A stretch of 64,000 bases of DNA from CAZENU01 sp965117035 (GTDB lineage Bacteria; Chloroflexota; Dehalococcoidia; Lucifugimonadales; CAZENU01): assembly GCA_965117035.1 (NCBI GenBank), contig OZ220748.1:248001-312000 (forward strand), written 5' to 3'. Made by a program: the position numbers and the translations under genes. Of this stretch, positions 50,183 through 58,690 are shown piece after piece. Position 1 is the first letter of the stretch, and every line of letters starts with the position of its first letter. A model generated the notes under the pieces. The model saw only the letters and a list, made by a program, of their open reading frames with translations. It was not told the origin of the DNA and searched no databases.

Positions 50183-50299
50183 TTCCGTGCGTTATTGTCA
50201 AGTTACGCCGGGATAGGACCGAAAACAGTCGGATGGGACAAGATGCAAATGACCTCCCGCAGGGAGAGGCGCGGCAACTGGAACTAAAGGCCGGGCGCT

Positions 50300-51043
50300 C
50301 TATCGCTTCGGTATGTTGAGGCTTGGAGTGGGGCTGGCGTCGGTATCGCCGGCGATCATGCCCTCGATAAGCTCGACGACTCCGTCGACGGTATTCTCGG
50401 TGAGCTGACGCCCCTTGTCGGCTGTGGCGGAGGCCGCCCCTTCGTCGTCGGAATGCGGAATATCGTCGACGCGCACGTTCTCGGGGAAGAGATGCATCGC
50501 CATGGAGGTCTCGAACTCGCGGGCGTGACTTGGATAGCCTGGGTTGGACTGGATGGAGTTGACGATCTCGTGGGTCAGCACGTCCCAGTAGTTATGGAAC
50601 CGCAGGTCGACATCGCCGTGCTCGCGGTCGAAGTACATCTGCCACTGGCTCATGACCCCGTAGATCGGACGGCGGTTGCCCCCATGCCCGTTGAGGATGA
50701 GGACCTTGCGGATGCCGTGTCGCATGAGCGTCTCCACGGTGTCGAAGACGACGGCCAGCCAAGTGCTCGGCTTCACCGTCAGGGTGCCGACGGAGTGCAT
50801 ATGGTGCTCGGCGATACCCACGTTGATGGGCACGGCAAGGACGACCTGCGGGTACAGCCGCTCGGAGGCCATCTCCGCGACGCGCGTGCTGCTCGCGATG
50901 TCCTGCTCGAAGGCGAGGTGTTCGAGGTGCTGCTCGATGCTACCGGTCGCCACGACGGCAACGTCGAACTTGCCCTCTTCACGCGCGTGCCGGAACTCCC
51001 GCCTCGTGAACTTCTGCAATCGGAACTCGTTAGGAAGGGCCAT
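50300..51043 (-). CDS. Creatininase family protein
   Basis: 247 residues, metal-dependent amide hydrolase fold. Seen: first metal motif GSIEQHLEHLAFEQD (Glu, His, Asp), INVGIAEHHMHSVGTL, catalytic-loop LILNGHGGNRR, and AREFETSMAMHLFP with the second metal Glu. Relatives open creatinine, act on formamides in riboflavin-type pathways, or cleave the mycofactocin precursor. None of the partner genes needed for those roles is adjacent, so the substrate is open. GGAG lies just before the ATG. Confidence 0.9.
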   Translation of the reverse strand: MALPNEFRLQKFTRREFRHAREEGKFDVAVVATGSIEQHLEHLAFEQDIASSTRVAEMASERLYPQVVLAVPINVGIAEHHMHSVGTLTVKPSTWLAVVFDTVETLMRHGIRKVLILNGHGGNRRPIYGVMSQWQMYFDREHGDVDLRFHNYWDVLTHEIVNSIQSNPGYPSHAREFETSMAMHLFPENVRVDDIPHSDDEGAASATADKGRQLTENTVDGVVELIEGMIAGDTDASPTPSLNIPKR

Positions 51044-51163
51044 GGTTACTCCTTCGCGAAGATGTTACGTCGAGAGGTTTATGGCCAGTATTTCCCACTC
51101 GGGCTAAGGCTCGAGAGCCGTCGTCCCCGCGCAGGGGGGAACCGATCCGGCAAAGGCCCTCGT

Positions 51164-51499
51164 CTATTCGTTCACCAGGGCGTCGATCGTCGTGCCGAGC
51201 GCACTCGCGATGAGGGCCAGTGCCGAGGCCGATCCCGGTTTGAGCCCGCGCTCGATTTCGGAGATGTACCCGGCGGCGATGCCCGTCCTCTCGGACAGCT
51301 CCCTCAGGGTCATGCCCCGGTGGCTCCGAAACGCCAGGACGGGACCCTTCCCCCGCATGATGTCCAGCGCTACCGCGTGAGGGATCCGCACACCGTCATC
51401 CGCTTTCCGGGCGGCCAGCAAGTCCTCGAGCTCGCTGTTGCGCTCGACGAGAGCGTCGTACTCCTGGCGAGTCAAGGTCACAGTCTCACCGCTGGTCAT
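51164..51499 (-). CDS. XRE-family HTH protein, orphan antitoxin-like
   Basis: 111 residues: an N-terminal strand and coiled helix (TLTRQEYDALVERNSELEDLL), a short linker, and a helix-turn-helix (MTLRELSERTGIAAGYISEIERG, ~64-86) of the Cro/C1 type. This layout is common for antitoxins and small regulators. No toxin partner gene is seen within the 174-bp gap upstream or the 120-bp gap downstream. AGGAGGGAGG precedes the ATG. It may regulate its own promoter; targets unknown. Confidence 0.82.
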   Translation of the reverse strand: MTSGETVTLTRQEYDALVERNSELEDLLAARKADDGVRIPHAVALDIMRGKGPVLAFRSHRGMTLRELSERTGIAAGYISEIERGLKPGSASALALIASALGTTIDALVNE

Positions 51500-51673
51500 A
51501 GGCCTCCCTCCTGTGTCGAATTCTCAGGATTATTCGGGTTGAGGGATCGGGAGACGCGGCGTGCGTGCGCCTTGCCTCCTACGCTCGACAAGACGAGGAT
51601 TCATGAGTGCGTGAGCATTGTACAACGGCCGAGGCTGAGCGACCGATCATCTCCATCACCAAAACTCCACGAC

Positions 51674-53989
51674 TCATGGTTCAGACGCTTGCCCCGCCGG
51701 CCCCCTGCGGGGCGGGCCGTACAGGATATCCCTGAGCAGCCGCACCGCTACGGCCTTGTCGAGCGGGTGGTTGTTGTTGCCGCACTTGGGCGACTGGACG
51801 CAGCTCGGGCAGCCCGACTCGCACGGGCACTCCAGGATGGCTGTCATGGTCGCCTCGCACAGCTCCTCGATCATCTCGTAGCCGCGCTCCGAGATGCCGA
51901 CGCCTCCGGGGTGGCCGTCGTGGATGAAGACCTGCGGCCGGTCCGTGTCCGGGTGCAGCGGCGTCGACAGGCCGCCGATGTCGTTGCGGTCGCAGAGGGC
52001 GAACAGCGGCAGCAGGCCGATGGCCGCGTGCTCCATCGCGTGCAGCCCACCCGCCAGGTCGCCTCGCTCGTAGCGTATCGCCGCCAGCGTGTCGGCCGGG
52101 ACGTCCAGCCACAGCGCGACCGTGTCGTAGCTCTGCGTAGGCAGGTCCAGCGGCTCCTCGCCCAGCGCCTCGTGCGTCGTGCGTGAGCGCCGGCTGAAGG
52201 CGACCACGGTCGTCGAGACCGCTATCTCGCCCAGGTACACCCTGGACGACCCGACCGGCTTGTTCGAGAAGACGTTCAGCACGCGCGTCTCGCCGACCTG
52301 GCGCGCCTGCGTGTAGTAGGGGACGTCGGTCGGCCGCGCATAGGCGGTCCGCGTCTCCATGTCCAGCTCCGAGACGAGAAACTCCTCCGCCTGGTGCAGG
52401 TAGACGGCGCCCGGGTATAGCTGCGTGAAGGCCGTCGACTCGTCGACCGTCTCCAGCACCGCGCCGGACTCGTCGTCGACCAGCGTGAAATACCCGCCGG
52501 AGCTGGACCGGATGTCGACCTCTCCCGATGGGTACTCGACGTGGGCCGGCAGGTGCCGGCGGCCCCGCCGCGCCTGCAGGAAGCCGTCCGACTCCAGCTC
52601 GTCGGCCAGCGTCTCGAAGTCGGGGCCGAACAGCTCCGCGTCCTCCGCGATCAGCGGCGCCTCGTAGGCGGCGCACAGGAGCTGCGGCTTCAGCACGTAC
52701 GGGTTGCCGGGAGATATTCTCGCGCTCTCGTGGGCCCGCCCGAGGAACGACTCCGGGTGCCGCACGAGGTACTGGTCGAGCGGGTCGTCCTGCGCCACCA
52801 GCACGCTGAGCGCGCGGCCGCCGCGGCGCCCGCTCCGGCCCGCCTGCTGCCACGTGCTCGCTATGCTGCCGGGGTAGCCCGCCAGCACCGTCGCGTCGAG
52901 GTCGCCGACGTCGATGCCCAGCTCCATCGCGCTCGTGGCCGCGAGCCCGGTCAGCCGGCCCTCGAACAGGTCGGACTCGACGCGCCGCCGGTCCTCAGGC
53001 AGGTAGCTGCCCCGGTAGGCCGCGACGCGGCCCGACCTGGCCGCGTCGAGCTCCCGCAGCCGCGCCCTCGCCCAGACCGTAAGCAGCTCGGCGGCCTGCC
53101 GGCTGCGTACGAACGCGAGCGTCCGCACGTCCCTGAGCACCAGCTCCGACAGCAGCAGCGCCGCCTCGTGGAGCGCGCTCCGCCGCTCGCCGTTCGACTC
53201 GTCGGTCATCGGCGGGTTCCAGAGCACGAACTCCTTGCCTCCGAACGGCGAGCCGTCGACGTCCACGACCCTGAACGGCAGGCCCGCCAGGCGCTCGGCG
53301 TGCTCGCCGGGGTTCGCCAGCGTCGCCGAGCACATGATGAACTGCGGGTCGGCGCCGAACCGGCCGCACAGCCGGCGCAGCCTCCGCAGCACGTTGGCGA
53401 CCTGCGAGCCGAACACGCCACGGTACGCGTGCGCCTCGTCCACGACGACGAACCGCAGCCGCCGCAGCAGGTCGTACCACGCCTGGTGGTTCGGCAGGAT
53501 GCCCCGGTGCAGCATGTCCGGGTTGGAGATCAGCAGCCGCGAGCTCCTGCGGATGCGGGCCCGGTCCCGCACCGGCGTGTCGCCGTCGAAGACGTCGTGG
53601 CGGATGCGGCCGGATGGCGCCAGGTCGTCGATGCCCCGGGCCTGGTCCCGCGCAAGCGCCTTGGTGGGGAAGAGGTACAGCGCCCTCGCCGACCTGTCCC
53701 GCGTCAGCGCGTCCAGCACCGGCAGGTGGTAGCACAGGCTCTTGCCGCTCGCCGAGGGCGTCGAGACGATGACGTTGTGCCCGTCCCGCACGGCGTCGAC
53801 CGCCGCGGCCTGGTGCGAGTACAGCGACTCGATCCCGACGCCCCGGAGGGCGCCCAGGACCGGCGCGTTCAGCGGCTCGCGCGGCTCCCCGAACTCCGCC
53901 TCCCGTTCGGGTATCGACCGCACGTGCGCGATCTGGTCCGCGTATCCCGGCAGCGCCTCCAGGTCACGAAGAAAGCAGGCAACGTCCAT
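51674..53989 (-). CDS. DEAD/DEAH-box helicase with C-terminal Cys cluster (DUF1998/MrfA-like)
   Basis: 771-residue superfamily 2 helicase. Seen: Walker A STPSASGKSLCYHLP, DEAH in VVVDEAHAYRG, motif III MCSATLANP, motif VI QQAGRSGRRGG, then a DUF1998-like region ending in four Cys (CPCESGCPSCVQSPKCG), which would bind zinc. The MrfA/YprA group works in repair of mitomycin-type DNA damage in Bacillus; this is family knowledge. A decayed copy of its first ~43 codons lies at 56514-56642. It stands alone between the orphan XRE gene and an adenosine deaminase-like gene. Confidence 0.92.
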   Translation of the reverse strand: MDVACFLRDLEALPGYADQIAHVRSIPEREAEFGEPREPLNAPVLGALRGVGIESLYSHQAAAVDAVRDGHNVIVSTPSASGKSLCYHLPVLDALTRDRSARALYLFPTKALARDQARGIDDLAPSGRIRHDVFDGDTPVRDRARIRRSSRLLISNPDMLHRGILPNHQAWYDLLRRLRFVVVDEAHAYRGVFGSQVANVLRRLRRLCGRFGADPQFIMCSATLANPGEHAERLAGLPFRVVDVDGSPFGGKEFVLWNPPMTDESNGERRSALHEAALLLSELVLRDVRTLAFVRSRQAAELLTVWARARLRELDAARSGRVAAYRGSYLPEDRRRVESDLFEGRLTGLAATSAMELGIDVGDLDATVLAGYPGSIASTWQQAGRSGRRGGRALSVLVAQDDPLDQYLVRHPESFLGRAHESARISPGNPYVLKPQLLCAAYEAPLIAEDAELFGPDFETLADELESDGFLQARRGRRHLPAHVEYPSGEVDIRSSSGGYFTLVDDESGAVLETVDESTAFTQLYPGAVYLHQAEEFLVSELDMETRTAYARPTDVPYYTQARQVGETRVLNVFSNKPVGSSRVYLGEIAVSTTVVAFSRRSRTTHEALGEEPLDLPTQSYDTVALWLDVPADTLAAIRYERGDLAGGLHAMEHAAIGLLPLFALCDRNDIGGLSTPLHPDTDRPQVFIHDGHPGGVGISERGYEMIEELCEATMTAILECPCESGCPSCVQSPKCGNNNHPLDKAVAVRLLRDILYGPPRRGPAGQASEP

Positions 53990-54016
53990 GGCGGCAATTG
54001 TACCGGCGCGGGATGG

Positions 54017-55045
54017 TCAGGGCTGCGCGAGCATCTCGTTACGCGTTGCTGTCGCAACTTCGGCCCGCTCAATCCGCGCCAGAACTGATGCCTTCCGCTC
54101 GGCTGAAGTGAACGAGGACGAGATGCCGTCGCGGGTGAACCCGAGCAGGTCCAGCGCATCGAACCCGAGGCCGGCCGCCAACTCGTACTCCCTGCCGATG
54201 GTGGTATTCAGGCTGACAGGATCGTCTGAGCTGAGCGTCACTGGGATACCGGCGTCCACGAATGTCCTTATCGGGTGACGCTCCAGTGCCGGGACCGCCC
54301 CTAGTACGACGTTCGAAGTCAGGCAGCACTCCACCGTGACGCCCGCCTTGCCCAACTGGTCCAACAGATCGGTATCGAATGCGGCGTGTACGGCGTGTCC
54401 CAAGCGGGAAACCCCGGGAACACGCAGAGCGCTTTGCACATTTGCGGGCGAGAACTCACCGACGTGCACGGTGATGCCCAGCCCGACGTCAGCCGCCCGC
54501 TCCGCCCAGGAGTAGAGCTTCTTCCATTCAGCCGGGTCGGCTTCCCGTTCGTAGGGAGCCGGGAAGAGGTCGATCCCGGCGAGGCCAGCTTTTCGCGCAT
54601 CCAGACAGGTATCCATCACGTCCGGCTGCGGCGTCCGTACGCCTGACATGATGACCTCGGCGCAGAAGTCCGCATAGCTGCTCTGGACCTGCCGCTCGGC
54701 CTCTTGGAATCTTGGCATGAGATCGGGCCACTTCACCCACTCCGCGCCGAAACGTATCTCGACGAGGACCGCACCGTCTCGCGCGGCGTCGTACATGGCG
54801 TCGGAGACCCACTCGACGAAGTGGCACTTTGCAAGCCTGTCGAGATCGTCCACCTCGAGTTCGCCCTTTATGGCCTCAAGCCTCGGCATGCCTGGTGGTA
54901 CCTGCTGAAGCCTCCGGACCCAGGCCCGCCAGTCGTACGCGCTCCTGCCCTCGCGCGCCGAGAGCAGGCGGTCGACACGCGCTCTCGTTTCCGCATGCAG
55001 GTGTATGTCCGCCTTCGGCAAAGCGGCCACGGAGCCGGTAGTCAA
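54017..55045 (-). CDS. Adenosine deaminase-family protein
   Basis: 342 residues from TTG 55045 (GAGAG upstream). Seen: metal HxH in KADIHLHAE, third metal His in GITVHVGEF (usually HAGE, here HVGE, keeping the catalytic Glu), catalytic His in RLGHAVHA, and Asp pair in VTLSSDDPVS. The size matches adenosine or adenine deaminases. An open frame upstream of the TTG has no site and a non-protein-like composition. It is 27 nt upstream of the helicase gene on the same strand. Substrate is likely a purine nucleoside or base, not proven. Confidence 0.87.
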   Translation of the reverse strand: MTTGSVAALPKADIHLHAETRARVDRLLSAREGRSAYDWRAWVRRLQQVPPGMPRLEAIKGELEVDDLDRLAKCHFVEWVSDAMYDAARDGAVLVEIRFGAEWVKWPDLMPRFQEAERQVQSSYADFCAEVIMSGVRTPQPDVMDTCLDARKAGLAGIDLFPAPYEREADPAEWKKLYSWAERAADVGLGITVHVGEFSPANVQSALRVPGVSRLGHAVHAAFDTDLLDQLGKAGVTVECCLTSNVVLGAVPALERHPIRTFVDAGIPVTLSSDDPVSLNTTIGREYELAAGLGFDALDLLGFTRDGISSSFTSAERKASVLARIERAEVATATRNEMLAQP

Positions 55046-55348
55046 GATTGGTACTCTCCCTCCGCAGTAACGCTCTCGACCATGGACTCTAGACGCATGG
55101 CGGGCAGCGCAAGTACGACATACGACGGCAGCCCCAAGCGGCGCCAGCAATCGATGCGGGGATGATCAAGGACATTAGCACTTGAATCGCAGCGAGTACA
55201 GGCCGGCGTTGCGAAGAAGGAAGCGCAGGCGTATCGGGTTGCCGGCGAGGGCGGAGAGCAGCGCCATTACTCTGGGAGAGCGGGTGGTGTCAGCCGTCGG
55301 CCGACCGGGTCGTGGGGCGATTCCTGAGACATGGCCCAAGCGCGAGGT
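55046..55348. other. 303-bp gap holding a gene remnant
   Basis: Apart from the 31-codon fragment at 55175-55267, neither strand shows a gene or a clear promoter. It lies between the DUF6930-like gene and the deaminase, both on the minus strand. Confidence 0.5.
55175..55267 (-). pseudogene. Remnant of the 3' end of the glycosidase-like gene
   Basis: 31 codons that match the C-terminus of the 58691-60139 product: here SALAGNPIRLRFLLRNAGLY, there SALAGTPVRLRFLLRDADLY, with the stop in the same place two residues later. DNA identity is evident over about 80 bp. Upstream of codon 1 homology is lost. It is therefore a fragment of a second copy of the gene, or the end of a lost neighbour of the same family. 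Confidence 0.7.
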
Positions 55349-56359
55349 TCAGCCCATGTAGGCCATCAACGCGGCCTTCGCCTCGTCCAGGGCGGGCGTT
55401 TTCCCGGTAGAGAGCCTGAGGCCGACGACATCGGTGATCGGCTCGACCAGACGGGCAGTCGCCGCCGTGTCGACCACGATCTCCGATGGCAGCATGTCGG
55501 CAGTCTCCAGCAGCTCCACCAGCTGGCCCTGGCGCTCCGTCACCGTTGGACCGGCGCCCAGGACATTCGTGCTCAGTATGAACCCGGTATCCGCGTCGAC
55601 GGCGAGGACGACCGTCGGGTAATACGGTCGAGTGCCTGGCTCGTCCTGGGTCGGCGCGGGAATAAGGACGATGCTCAATTCCCATACCTGCTGTCCGACC
55701 GGCCGCGACTGGGCCATCCGCCGGAGCCTTTCCGGATCGGGATAGGCGGGGAGAGCGGCAGGTGGAGGGGGCGGCTTGAACGGCTTCCACTCATCGTGCC
55801 ACGCGCCCTCCCTGAAGACACGGGTCAGGATGAGGCTGGGGTCGGTATCGGAGTACAGGGCCATCTCGCCGCTCGCCACCCTGGACACCACGTCCATGAC
55901 GTTTCCGATCGCCGTCGTGAGGAAGGCGGCCCCGTCCGCATCCAGGTACCACGGCGCGTACCCCGGGGTGGTGGTCCGAAAGAGGGGCCACCTGCCCCTT
56001 CCCCGGTACCTGATGCCAAGGCTCTTGACTATGGCCCGGTCCCGGGCATCCAGGTTTTCTCTGTCGGCCAGTATGGCTGACAGGGCGTTCATTCGAATGA
56101 GGGCGTCCGTGGACTCAGGCTCGATCTCGTCCGTCATCAGGGCCATGTAGGCAGACAGCCCTTCGTCGCCCAGAAGGACAGCCAGGCCGTACTCGTACCC
56201 CGCGCTGCCCATGACGGCGCAGTAGCCCGTGTACTCCTCAGTCGGATGCTCGATGGCCACGGGTTCGGTGTCGCCCAGCCATTGCCACGGCGTGGCCAGG
56301 CAGAACTCCCTGAACGACGTGTGCAGGTCACGCCATTGTTCCGTCGTCGGCTCGTTCAC
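55349..56359 (-). CDS. DUF6930/DUF7309-like protein of unknown function
   Basis: 336 residues from GTG 56359 with GGAGG four bases upstream. N-terminal half (~1-190): FCLATPWQWLGDTEPVAI, YCAVMGSAGYEYGLAVLLGDEG, LGIRYRGRGRWPLFRTTTP, like the DUF7309 pattern. A Pro-rich linker (KPPPPPAALPAYPDP) follows. The C-terminal half (~225-330): WELSIVLIPAP, VVLAVDADTGFILST, LPSEIVVDTAATARLVEPI, like DUF6930. These domains recur together in bacteria of several phyla; no activity is known. It lies between two gene remnants. Confidence 0.65.
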   Translation of the reverse strand: MNEPTTEQWRDLHTSFREFCLATPWQWLGDTEPVAIEHPTEEYTGYCAVMGSAGYEYGLAVLLGDEGLSAYMALMTDEIEPESTDALIRMNALSAILADRENLDARDRAIVKSLGIRYRGRGRWPLFRTTTPGYAPWYLDADGAAFLTTAIGNVMDVVSRVASGEMALYSDTDPSLILTRVFREGAWHDEWKPFKPPPPPAALPAYPDPERLRRMAQSRPVGQQVWELSIVLIPAPTQDEPGTRPYYPTVVLAVDADTGFILSTNVLGAGPTVTERQGQLVELLETADMLPSEIVVDTAATARLVEPITDVVGLRLSTGKTPALDEAKAALMAYMG

Positions 56360-56952
56360 ATTACCTCCATCACCACGCTCCTACCGGAGGGCCGTCCCCT
56401 GGCCTTGATGCTCCCAGCATACCAAGCCCAGCCTCTTCGTCGACTTCTCAAACTCAGTGAGGATGTCCGTTGCGGGGCTGATCGAGGATATCAGCAATCG
56501 AACCAGAGCGGGTGGGCGCGCTCGACGGCTCCCGCGGCTCCTCGTACGTCGCATCGCGTTCGGGGATCGACCGTAGGTACGCGATCTCCCCGTCTTACCC
56601 CGGCAGCGCCTCCAGATCACCAAGAAAGCCGTCGACGTCCATGGCTGGGATTGTACCGCCGGAGCGTCGCTGGAGTACGCGCGCCCTCGATACTCGCCGC
56701 TGAGGCAGCGTAGCACTGCCATGCCGTGAACCCCGGCGCCAGGGGTCACCAATGGGGACCAGCGTTCGTCCGGAGCGCATGGCAGGCGACTTCGGGGTGG
56801 TCTGAGTCCCATGCCACTCCTATCCTGCCTTGGTGAGGAAGCGCTCCGGCAGTGTACCATCAGCCTGCCGGCCAAAGGCCTTCCCCTGCTCGTTGCGCCA
56901 GGTTGAGCACCTGGAACCGTCCGAAGACCCCAGACTCCCCGGGAGGGGCACC
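56360..56952. other. 593-bp gap with a helicase-gene remnant
   Basis: Apart from the fragment at 56514-56642 it has no convincing gene on either strand. The part 56643-56952 should contain the promoter of the gamma-glutamyltransferase gene; no clear -35/-10 pair is seen. GGGAGGGG immediately before 56953 is that gene's ribosome site. Confidence 0.5.
56514..56642 (-). pseudogene. Remnant of the helicase 5' end
   Basis: 43 codons starting at ATG 56642 match residues 1-43 of the helicase at 51674-53989: MDVDGFLGDLEALPG against MDVACFLRDLEALPG, and RSIPERDATYEEPREP against RSIPEREAEFGEPREP. Codon 16 is TAA where the helicase has TAC. The upstream context ATTGTACCG is also shared. Homology stops abruptly after the EPREP segment. 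This is a dead 5' fragment from a duplicated or diverged helicase gene. Confidence 0.78.
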
Positions 56953-58668
56953 ATGACGACCGCGGTACCGACCCGTACGACTATCAGCAAGACCGAAGCT
57001 CGCGCCTCTCGCGGGATGGTAGCGACCAAGGACGTTCACGCCACCAGGGCGGGCGTGCAGATGCTCGATATGGGAGGCAACGCGGTGGACGCCGCGGTCG
57101 CTGCCTGCTTCGCCATCGGCGTCGTCGAACCCGCGTCGAGCGGCGTGGGCGGAGGCGGCTATCTCGTCTACCAGGTGGGTGAGAAGGGAGGGGTGGTAGG
57201 GTTCCCGATGAAGGGCCCGCTCGGCGCCCGCCCGGACATGTACGAACTGTCGGGCGTGGCCTCCGTGGGTGGCTTCGGCTGGGCCGGCGTGGTCGGCGAC
57301 GAGAATCTCGAAGGCCCGAGGTCGATCGCCGTGCCGGGCGCCGTGGCCGGGCTCTGCGAGGCCCACAGGCTACTCGGCAGGCTGCCGCTGGCGGACGTGG
57401 TGGCGCCGGCGGTCGACCTGGCGCGCGATGGCCATTCGCCCGGCTGGCACAACATCTACTCGCTGGGACTCGCGGCCAACCGGCTGCTGGCCTTCGACGA
57501 GCTGCGCGGCATATTCATGCCCGGCGGTGGGCTGCCTACCGCCTCCGCGACCGCGCCGGCCCTTCTCCGGCAGCCGGAGCTTGCCGACGTGCTGGAGACC
57601 ATCGGCCGAGATGGGCGCAGCGCCTTCTACTCCGGCGATATCGCCCGCGCCATCACGTCCGACATCCGGGCGAACGGCGGGATAGTCTCGGAGAGAGACT
57701 TTGCAGAATATCGCCCCTTCGTATGGGACGCCGGGATGGAGTTCGGGTACTCCGGACATACCGTGCGGGTGCCGCCATTCGCCTGCGCCGGCGCGACGTC
57801 CGCCATGACGCTGCGCATGATGGACGGGTTCGACGTCGTCTCGATGGGCCACAACTCCGCGGATGCGCTACACGCCTACATCTGCGCGGCACGCCTGGCC
57901 TACGCGGACCGGTACGCGTACATGGCGGACCCGGCCTTCGTCGACGCCCCGTGGGAGGGCCTGGTATCCGACGGCTATACCCGGTTGCGTCGGGGCGCCA
58001 TCGACCCGGAGCGACTCGGTGAGATCGAGCCGGGAGACCCGTGGGCCTTCGATGACGGCGTCCCCGGCGAGAGGCTGCCGGCAAGCGCTCCGATGCTCGA
58101 CTCAGGCACGACGCATCTCTGTGCGATGGACGAGGATGGCAACGCCGTCTCCCTCACCAACACGCTGATGTCCGGCTTCGGCTCCGGGTTCGTGCCGAAG
58201 GGCACGGGCGTGGCGATGAACAACGGGATGATGTGGTTCGACCCTGTTCCCGGCCGCGTGAACTCGATCATGCCGGGCAAGTACCCGCTGAACAACATGA
58301 CCCCCGCGCTGGTGCTGGGCCAGGACGGCGTACGGATGGCGGTTGGGGCGTCGGGCGGGCGCCGCATAACGAACTGCGTGACCCAGACCATCTCCAAGGT
58401 CGTGGACTTCGGCATGGGCCCGCAGCAGGCGATAGACTCGCCCCGCGTGGACTGCTCGCTGCCGGTCACGAGTGTCGATCCGCGAATGCCCTCCGAGACG
58501 GTCGCCGAGCTCGAGAGGCGCGGACACTGCGTCTACGTCATCGACGACAACCACCTCGAGGGAGGGTTCGCCAGCTTCGCGAGCCCGGTAGCCATCGTCC
58601 GGGGCACGGACGGGAGTTTCCGTGCGGGCGTGGATACCTTCCACTCGGCCTACGCGGAAGGGCTGTGA
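56953..58668 (+). CDS. ggt: Gamma-glutamyltransferase family protein
   Basis: 571 residues, an Ntn-hydrolase that matures by cutting before a catalytic Thr. Seen: N-terminal RGMVATKDVHATRAGVQML, GGNAVDAAVAACFAIGVVEP, SSGVGGGGYLVY, then the cleavage site region DSGTTHLCAMDEDGNAVS where the second Thr would become the nucleophile, and GASGGRRITNCVTQTI with the glutamate-binding Gly pair. No signal peptide, unlike E. coli Ggt, so the protein is predicted cytoplasmic and closer to the cephalosporin acylase-like subgroup. Substrate (glutathione or another gamma-glutamyl amide) unproven. GGGAGGGG precedes ATG 56953. Confidence 0.9.
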   Translation: MTTAVPTRTTISKTEARASRGMVATKDVHATRAGVQMLDMGGNAVDAAVAACFAIGVVEPASSGVGGGGYLVYQVGEKGGVVGFPMKGPLGARPDMYELSGVASVGGFGWAGVVGDENLEGPRSIAVPGAVAGLCEAHRLLGRLPLADVVAPAVDLARDGHSPGWHNIYSLGLAANRLLAFDELRGIFMPGGGLPTASATAPALLRQPELADVLETIGRDGRSAFYSGDIARAITSDIRANGGIVSERDFAEYRPFVWDAGMEFGYSGHTVRVPPFACAGATSAMTLRMMDGFDVVSMGHNSADALHAYICAARLAYADRYAYMADPAFVDAPWEGLVSDGYTRLRRGAIDPERLGEIEPGDPWAFDDGVPGERLPASAPMLDSGTTHLCAMDEDGNAVSLTNTLMSGFGSGFVPKGTGVAMNNGMMWFDPVPGRVNSIMPGKYPLNNMTPALVLGQDGVRMAVGASGGRRITNCVTQTISKVVDFGMGPQQAIDSPRVDCSLPVTSVDPRMPSETVAELERRGHCVYVIDDNHLEGGFASFASPVAIVRGTDGSFRAGVDTFHSAYAEGL

Positions 58669-58690
58669 CGTTCGGTCCGGGTCCGGTGAG

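Noticed and set aside
56830..56952. N-terminal extension of gamma-glutamyltransferase
   Set aside because: The added 41 residues have no family match, while ATG 56953 has a strong GGGAGGGG site and fits the usual start of the fold.
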